Part shown: in pieces, positions 40,779-49,281 of the stretch
Numbering within the stretch: the first letter of the stretch is position 1
Layout of the letters: each line of letters starts with the position of its first letter
Source: WHSW01 sp963821025
Lineage (GTDB): Bacteria; Actinomycetota; Thermoleophilia; Solirubrobacterales; 70-9
Length of the DNA: 64,000 bases
Assembly: GCA_963821025.1 (NCBI GenBank)
Contig: CAWGCG010000005.1
Span: 62,001-126,000 of the forward strand
Reading direction: 5' to 3'
Position numbers and translations under genes: made by a program
The notes under the pieces: model-generated
The model's database searches: none
What the model was told of the DNA's origin: nothing
Seen by the model: only the letters and a program-made list of their open reading frames with translations

Positions 40779-41858
40779 TTGGACGACCCGCTCGGCCTCC
40801 ACGGTCTGGCCTGCGTCGCCCACGTCCACTCCACCTATTCGGACGGCACCGCCACCGTCGCCGAGCTCGTCGATGCCGCCGAGGAGGCCGGCGCCGACTG
40901 CGTGCTGCTCACCGATCACGACACGCTCGAGGCGCGCCGACGCGGCGAGGAGGGTTGGCGTGAAAGCGTGCTGATGCTGGTCGGCCACGAGGTGTCGCCG
41001 AAGGGCGGGCACCTGCTCGTCTTCGGCGTCGATGAGGAGATCCGACACGCGGGCCGCACGGAGCGAGAAATCTGCGCGGCGGTGCTCGAGGCCGGCGGTG
41101 TGTCCTTCGCCGCGCACCCGTTCTCGCAGGGCTCGCGGATGTCGAAGCTGATCGGACCGCCTCATGGGTGGAACCTCCTCGATGATCCTGTCTGTGGCGG
41201 GGTCGAGCTGTGGAGCCTCGAGACCGACGCCGCCGAGGCCTGGCGCTCGCCACGGGAGGCGGCCGCCTTCCTGCGCGACCCGCTGCGCACCCTGACCGGC
41301 CCCCCGGCGCGACACCTGGAGATCTGGGACCGGCTCTGCCTGCGGCGCCGCGTCCCGGCGATCGGCGGTCTCGACGCTCATCAGAAGGGCATTCGGATCC
41401 GGGGACAGGTGCGCTCGCCGATGCCCAACGCGCGCTATTTCGCGATGCTCCAAACCCACGTGCTGCTGCCGGCGGCGCCGACCGGGGACCTGGCCGCCGA
41501 TCGCGACGCCGTCTATGACGCCCTCGGCGAGGGCCGCTGCTACCTGTCGTTCGAGGCGCTGGCGCCCGGACGCGGGTTTCGCTTCTGGGCGGAGACGGGC
41601 ACCGGCGCGGTGCCGATGGGCGCGCGCGTCCCGCCCGGTCGCCGGACCGTGAGGGCGGTGATCCCGCGGCGCGCCCGCTTGCGCCTGCTGCGCGACGGCG
41701 TCCCGGTTCACGAGGAGGAGGCGGAGGTGCTCGATTATCCGGTCGAGGACGACGGGTGTTACCGGCTTGAGGCACGGCTGCCGGGGGACGAGCGCCAGCG
41801 CCTATGGCTGGCGAGCAACCCGCTCTATATGGGCCCCGCTGACGACTTCTGCGACTGA
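40779..41858 (+). CDS. PHP-domain metal-dependent phosphoesterase
   Basis: A 359-residue protein with a PHP domain: the metal-binding HVHSTYSDGT near residue 15, LLTDHDT, GHEVSP, FAAHPFSQG and GGLDAHQ supply the usual histidines and acidic residues. This fold hydrolyses phosphoesters, for example histidinol phosphate or oligonucleotides. The C-terminal roughly 100 residues form a beta-rich extension (FRFWAETGTGAVPMG, YRLEARLPGD). TTG 40779 starts the gene; it follows the DedA-like gene. The substrate is unknown. Confidence 0.85.
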   Translation: MDDPLGLHGLACVAHVHSTYSDGTATVAELVDAAEEAGADCVLLTDHDTLEARRRGEEGWRESVLMLVGHEVSPKGGHLLVFGVDEEIRHAGRTEREICAAVLEAGGVSFAAHPFSQGSRMSKLIGPPHGWNLLDDPVCGGVELWSLETDAAEAWRSPREAAAFLRDPLRTLTGPPARHLEIWDRLCLRRRVPAIGGLDAHQKGIRIRGQVRSPMPNARYFAMLQTHVLLPAAPTGDLAADRDAVYDALGEGRCYLSFEALAPGRGFRFWAETGTGAVPMGARVPPGRRTVRAVIPRRARLRLLRDGVPVHEEEAEVLDYPVEDDGCYRLEARLPGDERQRLWLASNPLYMGPADDFCD

Positions 41859-41886
41859 CCGGGAGCGGTCCGCGCGCTGCCCAGGC

Positions 41887-43332
41887 TCAAGCGGAAGGCT
41901 TGACCAGCACCGATGCAGGCACCCGGCGGGTCTCCCAGCCGGCCCTGTCCCAGAACACGAGCAGGGTCGCACCGGCGGCCGAGGCGACGAAGTCGATCGC
42001 CATGTGGGCGATCAGCTGATCGAAGGTGAACGGCTGGGCGTCGAACAGCCCGTTCGATGCCCATGCGCCGATCTCGTAAAGCATCCCCACCCCGAAACCG
42101 AGACTGGTCGCGGTGAGAAGGATGCCGGTTCGCTCATGGATGTCGCTCTTGCCGGTGAGATCGGGCACTGCCCGGATCCGGACCAAGAGCAAGTAGAGCA
42201 TCGCTGCGATCGAGAAAGAGGCCACGATCCGCGCCGCCACCTCGAAGCCTTCGACGGAGTCGTAGGCCCCGCTGAACGCACCCCACGCTTGGAACGCCAT
42301 TCCGAGGGCAAATGCGGCGTCGAACGGCCGTGGAGCCTCGACCAGGCGGACGACCACCGACAACCCGAAGCCGAAGGCAAAGCGCGCGGCGTGGTCCCAG
42401 TCGCCTTGGAGCACACAGACGACTGCGCCGACGAGCAGGCTCAGCCGGATCAGATCGACCGGGTCGCGGAGCAGTCGTCCCCAGTCGCCGACCAGCCACG
42501 AGGGCAGCGTCGGATAGGGGCGGGCGACCTCGGACGCGTGCCCGCGGGGCGGGCGCCACTGGGCGAGGCGGTCTCCGAAACGGGTCAATCGGTCCCGGTC
42601 GCGATCCGGCGGCGCGGTCGGCATCGGCTCCTCGCCGCGAAGAGCGGCCCCGGGCACTCGCCAGGTGCCCCAGCCGCGCCCGGTCCAGAAGAGGAGGATC
42701 ACGCCTCCGATCAACGCGCCCAGCGTGTCATCGATCAGGTCCCCGATCGAGTCGCCGTAGGTGACGAACATCTCCGTGCCGAACACCGTGTTCGAAAACC
42801 ACTCCCACATCTCGAATATGCCCCCGACGGTGAGCCCGAACGCGAGCGTGACCAAGACCATCGCGACACGGTCGTGCAGGCCGGCATCCTCGGAGAGGTC
42901 GGGCACCAAGCGCAGGTGGCAAAGCGCGATGTAGAGCACCATCGCCGACCCGCAGGGAAGGATGAAGTGGACCACCTTGTCGTATCCGTAGATCTGGTCG
43001 AAGAGCCCGAAGACGTTGCCCCAGAGCGCGAGGTTCATCCCGAGCTGGAAGATCAGGTCGAAGGGCCGCTGCACGTTGAGCACCCGCGGCGCCAACACGA
43101 TCAGGAAGGCTCCGAACAGTTCGCCCGTGTGGGTGGTATCCCCGACGATCAGGGTGACGATCGCGCCGATCAGCGGCGCCAGCCGCAGGAGGTCCAGCGG
43201 GTCGCGGATGATCCGGTTCCAATCCCCTACCAGCCATTTCGGCAGGTCCGTCGTCATCGGCTTGGGGCGCACGACGATGCGACGCCAGAGGGCGGGCGGG
43301 CGGGCGCTCGGGCCTTGGCCGGTGGCTGCCAT
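41887..43332 (-). CDS. Duplicated YjdF/DUF2238-like membrane protein
   Basis: A 481-residue integral membrane protein built from two homologous halves. Half 1 (about residues 31-226) begins LPKWLVGDWNRIIRDPLDLLRLAPLIG; half 2 (277-472) begins LPSWLVGDWGRLLRDPVDLIRLSLLVG. Each has about six hydrophobic segments. Half 1 keeps polar YjdF-type residues: YDKVVHF (His122), FEMWEW (Glu174, Glu177) and YGDSIGDLIDD. Half 2 has lost most: YDSVEGF, YEIGAW and a less acidic last helix. The function is unknown; the retained half could be the active one and the other a structural partner. Confidence 0.8.
   Translation of the reverse strand: MAATGQGPSARPPALWRRIVVRPKPMTTDLPKWLVGDWNRIIRDPLDLLRLAPLIGAIVTLIVGDTTHTGELFGAFLIVLAPRVLNVQRPFDLIFQLGMNLALWGNVFGLFDQIYGYDKVVHFILPCGSAMVLYIALCHLRLVPDLSEDAGLHDRVAMVLVTLAFGLTVGGIFEMWEWFSNTVFGTEMFVTYGDSIGDLIDDTLGALIGGVILLFWTGRGWGTWRVPGAALRGEEPMPTAPPDRDRDRLTRFGDRLAQWRPPRGHASEVARPYPTLPSWLVGDWGRLLRDPVDLIRLSLLVGAVVCVLQGDWDHAARFAFGFGLSVVVRLVEAPRPFDAAFALGMAFQAWGAFSGAYDSVEGFEVAARIVASFSIAAMLYLLLVRIRAVPDLTGKSDIHERTGILLTATSLGFGVGMLYEIGAWASNGLFDAQPFTFDQLIAHMAIDFVASAAGATLLVFWDRAGWETRRVPASVLVKPSA
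41917..42504 (-). repeat. Second half of internal duplication
   Basis: Encodes residues 277-472 of the duplicated membrane protein. It is homologous to 42655-43242 at the protein level (WLVGDW, RPFD, motif spacing), with the His and one of the paired acidic residues lost. Confidence 0.75.
42655..43242 (-). repeat. First half of internal duplication
   Basis: Encodes residues 31-226 of the same protein and keeps the polar residues of the YjdF-like family. It is separated from the second half by a charged linker of about 50 residues (PPDRDRDRLTRFGDRLAQWRPP). Confidence 0.75.
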
Positions 43333-43431
43333 CAGATGTCGCGCACCCTAACCGGCGCGCGCGAGTTTCGACGAGCCCGGCTAGCGTCGTGGTCGCGGCA
43401 CGACACCGACGAGGCGAAAGGGAGTCAGCGA

Positions 43432-43974
43432 ATGTCCAACAGCGAGGCAGGGGAACGTCCAACATCAGGTAGCGCCGGAAAGAGGGTCGCCGGCCTCTTC
43501 GGGCTCAAGGGCGAATCCTGGATGCGCCACGCCAACCCGGCCAGCGTCTGGACCCGGTTCACGGTCCTGCCGCTGCTCGCGGTGGCGCTTTGGAGCCGCG
43601 ACTGGATCGGTTGGTTTTGCTTGATTCCGGTCGCGCTGGTGCTGGTCTGGATGTTCATCAACCCCCTGTTCTTCAGCGAGCCGCGCTCAACCAAGAACTG
43701 GGCGTCGAAAGGGGTGCTGGGAGAGCGGATCTGGGTCGAGGGCAAGGAGGGCTTGCCCGAGCAATTCCGATCGGCTTCTCCGGCCGTAGCCCAGGCCTAT
43801 CAGGTGCTCGGACTGGTGCTGTTGGTCTACGGCCTCGTCGCGCTCGAGGCGCTCGAGGTGATCGCCGGCGTCCTGATCGTCCAGGGCGGCAAGTGCTGGT
43901 ACCTCGACCGGATGGTGTTGCTCTTCGACGAGATGAAGCAGCGTAGACGCGAGTACGCGGCCTGGGAGTTCTGA
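43432..43974 (+). CDS. DUF6653 membrane protein
   Basis: A 180-residue protein with two paired hydrophobic stretches. The first is TVLPLLAVALWSRDWIGWFCLIPVALVLVWMFINPLFF; the second is AYQVLGLVLLVYGLVALEALEVIAGVLIVQGGKCWYLDRMVLL. The segments FKGESWMRHANPASVWTRF (read LKGESWMRHANPASVW) and TKNWASKGVLGERIW are typical of DUF6653, whose function is unknown. ATG 43432 follows GAAAGGGAG at moderate distance. It is divergent from the duplicated membrane-protein gene and precedes the EEP gene by 26 bases. Confidence 0.8.
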   Translation: MSNSEAGERPTSGSAGKRVAGLFGLKGESWMRHANPASVWTRFTVLPLLAVALWSRDWIGWFCLIPVALVLVWMFINPLFFSEPRSTKNWASKGVLGERIWVEGKEGLPEQFRSASPAVAQAYQVLGLVLLVYGLVALEALEVIAGVLIVQGGKCWYLDRMVLLFDEMKQRRREYAAWEF

Positions 43975-44000
43975 TTCGGGCGCCCCGCGAGCGGCGGATC

Positions 44001-44975
44001 GTGCCACCCACCGATCGCGGACGCGGGCGCATCGTTACCGGGCTCGTCTGGGCGCCGGTGATCGTCTGCGTGGCCTGGGCGCTGGTCCGCCTGCTCGGCC
44101 TCGAACCTGGCTTTCCCCTGGTCTCGATGCTCGCCTTCACCCCCTGGGTGGCGCTCGCGTCGCTGATCCCGCTGGGTCTCGCGGTCGCGCTGCGGCGCTG
44201 GGCGGCGGGCGCGGTCGCCGGTGTCGTCTGCGTCGTCTTCGCGGCGCTGGTGATCCCACGGGCGATCGGCGGTGGCGGTGGCGAGGTCGCCGACGGAGTC
44301 CCCCTGCGGGTGCTGAGCGCGAACATGAAGCTGGGCAGGGGAGATCCGGCGGCGCTCGCCGAGCTCGCAGTCGCACTCGACGCCGACGTGATCAGCGTGC
44401 AGGAGCTCACCCCCAAGCTCGCCGCCAAGCTCGGGCCCGCATTGCGCGCTTCATATCCGCATTCAGTGTTGAGCGTCGACCGGGGCTCGGCCGGTGGCGG
44501 GATCTACGCGGCGCCGGCGCTGCGCGATCTCTCCGGCCAGCCGCTGCCGGGGGGCTTTCCGTCACCGCAGGCGTCGATCGCACTCGGCGGCGCCCCGCCC
44601 CTGGCGCTCACCAGCGTCCACACCCTGCCGCCCACCAGCTCGCCGGGAACCGCGAGCTGGCGCGAGGATCTCGAGGCGCTGCCCGGCGCAACCGACACAC
44701 CCTTGCGAGTCCTGGCCGGTGACTTCAACGCCACCCTCGACCACGCCGAGCTGCGAGCGCTGATCGACCGCGGCTACGTCGATGCCGCCGACGCCGAAGG
44801 CGCCGGGCTGAAGATGACCTGGCCCAGCCACCGCCGCTTTCCACCGTTGGTGGCGATCGACCACGTGCTCGCCGATCAGCGGATCGAGATCAACGACTTC
44901 TCCGTCCATGACCTCCCCGGCAGCGACCACCGCGCGGTCTTCGCCGCGCTCGAGCTGCCGCGCTCGCCCCAGTAG
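44001..44975 (+). CDS. Membrane-anchored endonuclease/exonuclease/phosphatase family protein
   Basis: A 324-residue protein. Three N-terminal transmembrane helices (VTGLVWAPVIVCVAWALVRLLG; VSMLAFTPWVALASLIPLGLAVAL; AVAGVVCVVFAALVIP) precede an EEP domain. Catalytic motifs: LSANMKLG, SVQELTPK (Glu), LAGDFNATL (Asp-Asn) and SDHRAVFA (Asp-His), so a DNase I-like phosphodiesterase or sphingomyelinase fold, probably facing outside. The substrate is unknown. Its stop directly abuts that of the convergent UspA gene. Confidence 0.88.
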   Translation: MPPTDRGRGRIVTGLVWAPVIVCVAWALVRLLGLEPGFPLVSMLAFTPWVALASLIPLGLAVALRRWAAGAVAGVVCVVFAALVIPRAIGGGGGEVADGVPLRVLSANMKLGRGDPAALAELAVALDADVISVQELTPKLAAKLGPALRASYPHSVLSVDRGSAGGGIYAAPALRDLSGQPLPGGFPSPQASIALGGAPPLALTSVHTLPPTSSPGTASWREDLEALPGATDTPLRVLAGDFNATLDHAELRALIDRGYVDAADAEGAGLKMTWPSHRRFPPLVAIDHVLADQRIEINDFSVHDLPGSDHRAVFAALELPRSPQ

Positions 44976-45440
44976 TCAGGACGCCGGCGGCGCCGGCTCG
45001 GGCCTCAGCACCAGCACCTCTCCCGGCGCCGACTCGAGCGCCCAGGCGATGTCGGCGGCCGAGAAGCCGTCCGACGAGCTGGTGGCGGCCGGGAGCACGA
45101 TCGAGTCGAAGCGCTCCTGACGCATCAAGATCTCGAGCCCGTGGCGAGCCGTGCGCGCCCGCTCGATCCGGGAGTCGACCGCAACTCCGGCCTTCGCCGC
45201 CCGCTGCTCGATCAGCTCGAGCAGGGCCAGTGCCCCGCCGCACTCGGCGCCCAGCGGCACTTCGAGCGAGAGCGCCTTGGGGACGATCGCCAGGTAGGCC
45301 GGGATCAAGGTCGCATCCTGGGCGCGGGCGAGCCGCAATGTCGCCTCGAGGCTTCGCTCTGAGAGCACCGAGCCGAGGAACGGAAAGAGGATCCGCCGGT
45401 CGCCCGGGGTCGGCTGTCGCCGCCGCAACAAGGGGGTCAT
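44976..45440 (-). CDS. Universal stress protein (UspA-like) at the end of the kdp operon
   Basis: A 154-residue UspA-fold protein (DRRILFPFLGSVLSERSLEATLRLARAQDATLIPAYLAIVP... SIVLPAATSSSDGFSAADIAWALESAPGEVLVLRPE). The ATP-binding G-x2-G-x9-G-S/T motif is not clear, so nucleotide binding is uncertain. Its ATG overlaps the KdpD-N stop (ATGA). KdpD itself carries a Usp domain, and Usp domains of some KdpD proteins bind c-di-AMP; a separate Usp here could act in the same sensing system, which is inference. Confidence 0.82.
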   Translation of the reverse strand: MTPLLRRRQPTPGDRRILFPFLGSVLSERSLEATLRLARAQDATLIPAYLAIVPKALSLEVPLGAECGGALALLELIEQRAAKAGVAVDSRIERARTARHGLEILMRQERFDSIVLPAATSSSDGFSAADIAWALESAPGEVLVLRPEPAPPAS

Positions 45441-46567
45441 GCCTCGCGCTGCTCACGCAACGAACGGTCGGCGACGATCCGCACGTCGACCCCGGGGAGC
45501 TTGCGGAAGAGCCGCTCCGGCAGCGACTCGCGCAGTCGCCCGAGCCCGGTGCGCAGTGGCGGCTGGCCGATCAGGACGTACGTGGTCCCGCGCTCGGCCG
45601 CGACCGCGCCGGCGACGTCGGCGACGTCGTCGCCCTCCTCGATCAGCAACTGGGCGCCGAGCACCGCCGCCAGCCGTTTGAGCGCCCCCAGTTGCTCGCG
45701 TTCTTCCGCGGAGGGCTCGGATCCGGGCGACGCAACGTAGAGCAGGTCGAGCTCAGCGCTGAGCCTCTGCGCCGAGCGCCAGGCCCGGCGGACGAGGCGC
45801 TGGGAGCGCTGCCGCGGGGTGACCAGGGCGAGGACGCGCTCGGCGACCGCTTGGGGCGCCGACTCGACCACCTGCTCGCGAGTGCCCAGCGGGTCCTCGG
45901 CCCGCCGCGGCCGCGCCTTCGCTTCGACCTCCTCCGCCGTCTGCCGCAACGCCAGCTCGCGCAGGGTCGCGAGGTTCTCGATCCGGAAGAAGTTGTTGAG
46001 CGAAGCCTCGATCCGCTCGGGCGGATAGATCTTTCCGGCGCGTAGCCGTTCGATCAAGGCCTCGGGGGTGAGATCGAGGAGCACCACCTCGTCGGCAGAG
46101 GTGAGCACGGTGTCCGGGAAGGTCTCGCGCACCCGAACGCCGGTGAGCTCGGCAACCCGGTCGTTGAGGCTCTCGAGGTGCTGGACGTTGACGGTCGAAT
46201 AGACGTCGACCCCGGCCTCGAGCACATCGTCGATGTCCTCGTAGCGCTTCGCGTGCTCGAGCCCCGGCGCGTTTGTATGGGCGAGCTCGTCGATCAGGGC
46301 GAGCTCCGGGGCGCGCTGGAAGATCGCCGGCAGATCCATCTCCTCGATCACCGTGTCGCGGTAGGGAACCTCGCGCCGTGGCAGTCGCTCCAGCCCCTCC
46401 GCCTGGGCCTCGGTCTCGGCCCGGTCGTGGGGCTCGAGGTAGGCGATCAGCACGTCGGCGCCGGCGCGGCGCTCCGCCTGGCCCTCCTCGAGCATGCGGT
46501 AGGTCTTGCCGACCCCGGCGGCCATTCCGAGGAAGATCTTGTAGCGACCGCGCCCACTGCGCGCCAT
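45437..46567 (-). CDS. KdpD N-terminal sensor half, stand-alone
   Basis: A 376-residue protein equal to the cytoplasmic N-terminal part of KdpD only. The KdpD domain has Walker A GMAAGVGKTY (residues 14-23), Walker B LALIDELAHTNAPG and HVNVQHLESLN-like TVNVQHLESLNDRVAELTG. A Usp domain follows at about 245-370 (LDLLYVASPGSEPSAEEREQLGALKRLAAVLGAQLLIEEGDD). The transmembrane, GAF and kinase parts are absent and are instead encoded at 52460-53866. It lies 14 bases after kdpB and overlaps the UspA gene. It probably senses potassium, ATP or c-di-AMP and signals to the separate kinase. Confidence 0.9.
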   Translation of the reverse strand: MARSGRGRYKIFLGMAAGVGKTYRMLEEGQAERRAGADVLIAYLEPHDRAETEAQAEGLERLPRREVPYRDTVIEEMDLPAIFQRAPELALIDELAHTNAPGLEHAKRYEDIDDVLEAGVDVYSTVNVQHLESLNDRVAELTGVRVRETFPDTVLTSADEVVLLDLTPEALIERLRAGKIYPPERIEASLNNFFRIENLATLRELALRQTAEEVEAKARPRRAEDPLGTREQVVESAPQAVAERVLALVTPRQRSQRLVRRAWRSAQRLSAELDLLYVASPGSEPSAEEREQLGALKRLAAVLGAQLLIEEGDDVADVAGAVAAERGTTYVLIGQPPLRTGLGRLRESLPERLFRKLPGVDVRIVADRSLREQREA

Positions 46568-46581
46568 CCCGCGATTCTCGC

Positions 46582-48651
46582 CTACGCGCCGAGGACGTTG
46601 TGGACGAGCAGGTCGATCAGCTTGATCCCGATGAACGGGGCGATCAGGCCGCCGAGGCCGTAGATGAGCATGTTGCGCCGCAGCATCGCGGTCGCTCCGA
46701 CGGCCCGGTAGCGCACCCCGCGCAAAGCGAGCGGCACGAGCGCGGGAATGATCAGGGCGTTGAAGATGATCGCCGAGATGATCGCCGACTCCGGCGTTCC
46801 CAGATTCATGATGTTGAGCTTGTCCAGGGGCCCGTTGCCGAAGCTGTCAGCGCCGGCGGCGACGGCGTAGGTTGCGGCGAAGATCGCGGGCAGGATCGCG
46901 AAGTACTTGGCGACGTCGTTGGCGACCGAGAAAGTGGTCAGCGCTCCGCGGGTGATCAACAGCTGCTTGCCGATCTCCACGATCTCGATCAGCTTCGTTG
47001 GGTTCGAGTCGAGGTCGACCATGTTCCCCGCCTCGCGCGCCGCCTGGGTGCCGGTGTTCATCGCCACGCCGACGTCCGCCTGAGCAAGGGCAGGAGCGTC
47101 ATTCGTACCGTCACCGGTCATCGCCACCAGCTTGCCCTCCCCCTGTTGCTCGCGGATCAGCTCCATCTTGCGCTCCGGTGTCGCCTGGGCGAGAAAGTCA
47201 TCCACTCCGGACTCGCTCGCGATCTTCTCCGCGGTCAACGGGTTGTCGCCGGTGACCATCACCGTACGGATGCCCATCGCGCGCAGCTGCTCGAAACGCT
47301 GGCTCATCCCGTCCTTGACCACGTCCTTGAGGTAGATCGCGCCGAGTACCTGCTGGTCGCGAGCGACCGCCAGAGGGGTGCCGCCCTCGCGCGCGATCCG
47401 ATCCATCGTTTCGCGCAACTCGGCCGGTGCCCGGCCGCCGAGCTCCGAGACCAGCTCGATGACCGCGTCGCCGGCGCCCTTGCGGATCCGACTGCCGTCG
47501 AGGTCGACGCCGCTCATCCGGGTTTCGGCGGTGAACGGCACGAACTGCGCGTGCGCCGAGAGCTCGTGCTCGCGGATGCCGTACTGCTTGGCGAGGACCA
47601 CGATCGAGCGGCCCTCCGGGGTCTCGTCGGCAAGCGACGCGTACTGCGCCGCCTCGGCCAGCTCGACCTCGCTCACCCCCGGCATCGGCAGGAACTCAGT
47701 CGCCTGGCGGTTGCCGAGCGTGATCGTCCCGGTCTTGTCGAGCAAGAGCACATCGACGTCGCCCGAGGCCTCGACCGCCCTCCCCGAGAGCGCGAGGACG
47801 TTGCGGCGCACGAGCCGGTCCATTCCGGCGATCCCGATCGCCGAGAGCAGCGCCCCGATCGTGGTCGGGATCAGCGCCACCAGCAGCGCGATCAGCGTCG
47901 CCATCGAGACCGTGGTCCCGGCGAAGTCGGCGAACGGGCGCAACGCAACCACCACGAACAAGAAGATCAGCGTCAGCCCTGCCAGCAGGATCCCGAGAGC
48001 GATCTCGTTCGGCGTCTTGCGCCGGCTGGCGCCCTCGACCAGCGCGATCATCCGATCGAGGAAGCTCTGGCCCGGCTCCTGGGTGATCTCGACGACGATC
48101 CGGTCGGAGAGCACCCCGGTCCCGCCGGTGACCGCGCTGCGGTCCCCTCCGGCCTCGCGGATCACGGGGGCCGACTCGCCGGTCACCGCCGACTCATCGA
48201 CCGAGGCGATCCCCTCGATCACGGTCCCGTCGCCGGGGATCGTCTCCCCGGCCTCGACGATGACGACGTCGCCCTTGGCGAGCTCGTTGGCCGCGACCGT
48301 GCCCCCATCGCGCAGGCGGGCGACGGTGTCGGTGCGCATCGCGCGCAGGGCGTCGGCCTGGGCCTTGCCGCGCCCTTCGGCGAGGGCCTCGGCGAGGTTG
48401 CCGAAGATCACCGTGAGCCACAGCCAGGCGGCAACGGTGCCGGTGAACCATGCGGCCTCGTCGCCGCCACCGAGTGGCTCGCCGCCGAACAGCTGGATCA
48501 AGAAGCCGGCGGTCGTGAACAGGGCGCCGACCTCGACCACGAACATGACCGGGTTGTGGATCATCGAGCGCGGATCGAGCTTGCGGACGGCACCGGCAAG
48601 GGCGAACCTCAAGCTCGCCGCGGTCAGGGCCGACCGCGAACGGGCGCTCAC
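46582..48651 (-). CDS. kdpB: Potassium-transporting ATPase subunit B
   Basis: A 689-residue P-type ATPase that powers K+ import by the Kdp complex. The phosphorylated Asp305 is in LLDKTGTITLGN; TGES is at 157-160, TGDGTNDAPALAQ gives the hinge, and MVTGDNPLTAEKIA the nucleotide domain. About seven transmembrane helices flank these. GTG 48651 overlaps the kdpC stop (GTGA). Here kdpB comes after kdpC, whereas kdpFABC is the usual order. Confidence 0.97.
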   Translation of the reverse strand: MSARSRSALTAASLRFALAGAVRKLDPRSMIHNPVMFVVEVGALFTTAGFLIQLFGGEPLGGGDEAAWFTGTVAAWLWLTVIFGNLAEALAEGRGKAQADALRAMRTDTVARLRDGGTVAANELAKGDVVIVEAGETIPGDGTVIEGIASVDESAVTGESAPVIREAGGDRSAVTGGTGVLSDRIVVEITQEPGQSFLDRMIALVEGASRRKTPNEIALGILLAGLTLIFLFVVVALRPFADFAGTTVSMATLIALLVALIPTTIGALLSAIGIAGMDRLVRRNVLALSGRAVEASGDVDVLLLDKTGTITLGNRQATEFLPMPGVSEVELAEAAQYASLADETPEGRSIVVLAKQYGIREHELSAHAQFVPFTAETRMSGVDLDGSRIRKGAGDAVIELVSELGGRAPAELRETMDRIAREGGTPLAVARDQQVLGAIYLKDVVKDGMSQRFEQLRAMGIRTVMVTGDNPLTAEKIASESGVDDFLAQATPERKMELIREQQGEGKLVAMTGDGTNDAPALAQADVGVAMNTGTQAAREAGNMVDLDSNPTKLIEIVEIGKQLLITRGALTTFSVANDVAKYFAILPAIFAATYAVAAGADSFGNGPLDKLNIMNLGTPESAIISAIIFNALIIPALVPLALRGVRYRAVGATAMLRRNMLIYGLGGLIAPFIGIKLIDLLVHNVLGA

Positions 48652-49280
48652 GATTTCTCCTGATCGAGATCGAGGTTGAGCTCGAGCACGTTGACGCCCG
48701 GCTCGCCGAGCAACCCCAGGGCGCGCCCCGCGGTGTTCTCGTCGATCAGCTCGAGCACGCGGGCCAGCGGCAGGCCGCGGACCTCGGCGATCCGGTTGGC
48801 CTGGATCTCGGCGTTTGCCTCGGAGATCTGCGGGTCGACGCCCGAGGCCGAGGTGGTCACGGCGTCGACCGGCACGTCGGCGCTGGTCAACCCTGGCGCA
48901 TACGGGGCCTCCTGGTCGAGATAGGCCTCAATCTGGTCCTTGAAGAACCGCGAGAGCTCGGCGTCGTTGGGCCCGAGGTTGTTGAAGAAGGTGACGTCGG
49001 CGCTGTAGCCGGTCGCCGAGGGGCGGCTTTGAAAGTAGCGCTCGTCGGGCACGCGCTCGAACTTCGGACCGTCGGGACCCGGCTTCGGCACCCGCTTGGA
49101 GAACTCCTGGCCGATCAGGCTCGAGCCGACGAGCTCGCCATCGCGCTCGATCGGGCTGCCATCGGCCTGGTTTCCGAACACCACCTGCGAGACGCCGGTG
49201 ATCACCAGCGGGTAGACGACGCCGAAGATCACGGTGAAGGCGACCACGGCGATTGCGGATGCGATCAGGTCCCGGCGCAT
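48648..49280 (-). CDS. kdpC: Potassium-transporting ATPase subunit C
   Basis: A 210-residue KdpC with one N-terminal membrane helix (LIASAIAVVAFTVIFGVVYPLVITGVSQVVF) and an external domain containing GSSLIGQEF, YFQSRPSATGY, and ADVPVDAVTTSASGVDPQISEANAEIQANRIAEVRGL. It stabilises the KdpA-KdpB complex and raises ATP affinity. It starts one base after the kdpA stop and overlaps kdpB, so it lies between A and B. Confidence 0.96.
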   Translation of the reverse strand: MRRDLIASAIAVVAFTVIFGVVYPLVITGVSQVVFGNQADGSPIERDGELVGSSLIGQEFSKRVPKPGPDGPKFERVPDERYFQSRPSATGYSADVTFFNNLGPNDAELSRFFKDQIEAYLDQEAPYAPGLTSADVPVDAVTTSASGVDPQISEANAEIQANRIAEVRGLPLARVLELIDENTAGRALGLLGEPGVNVLELNLDLDQEKS

Positions 49281-49281
49281 C

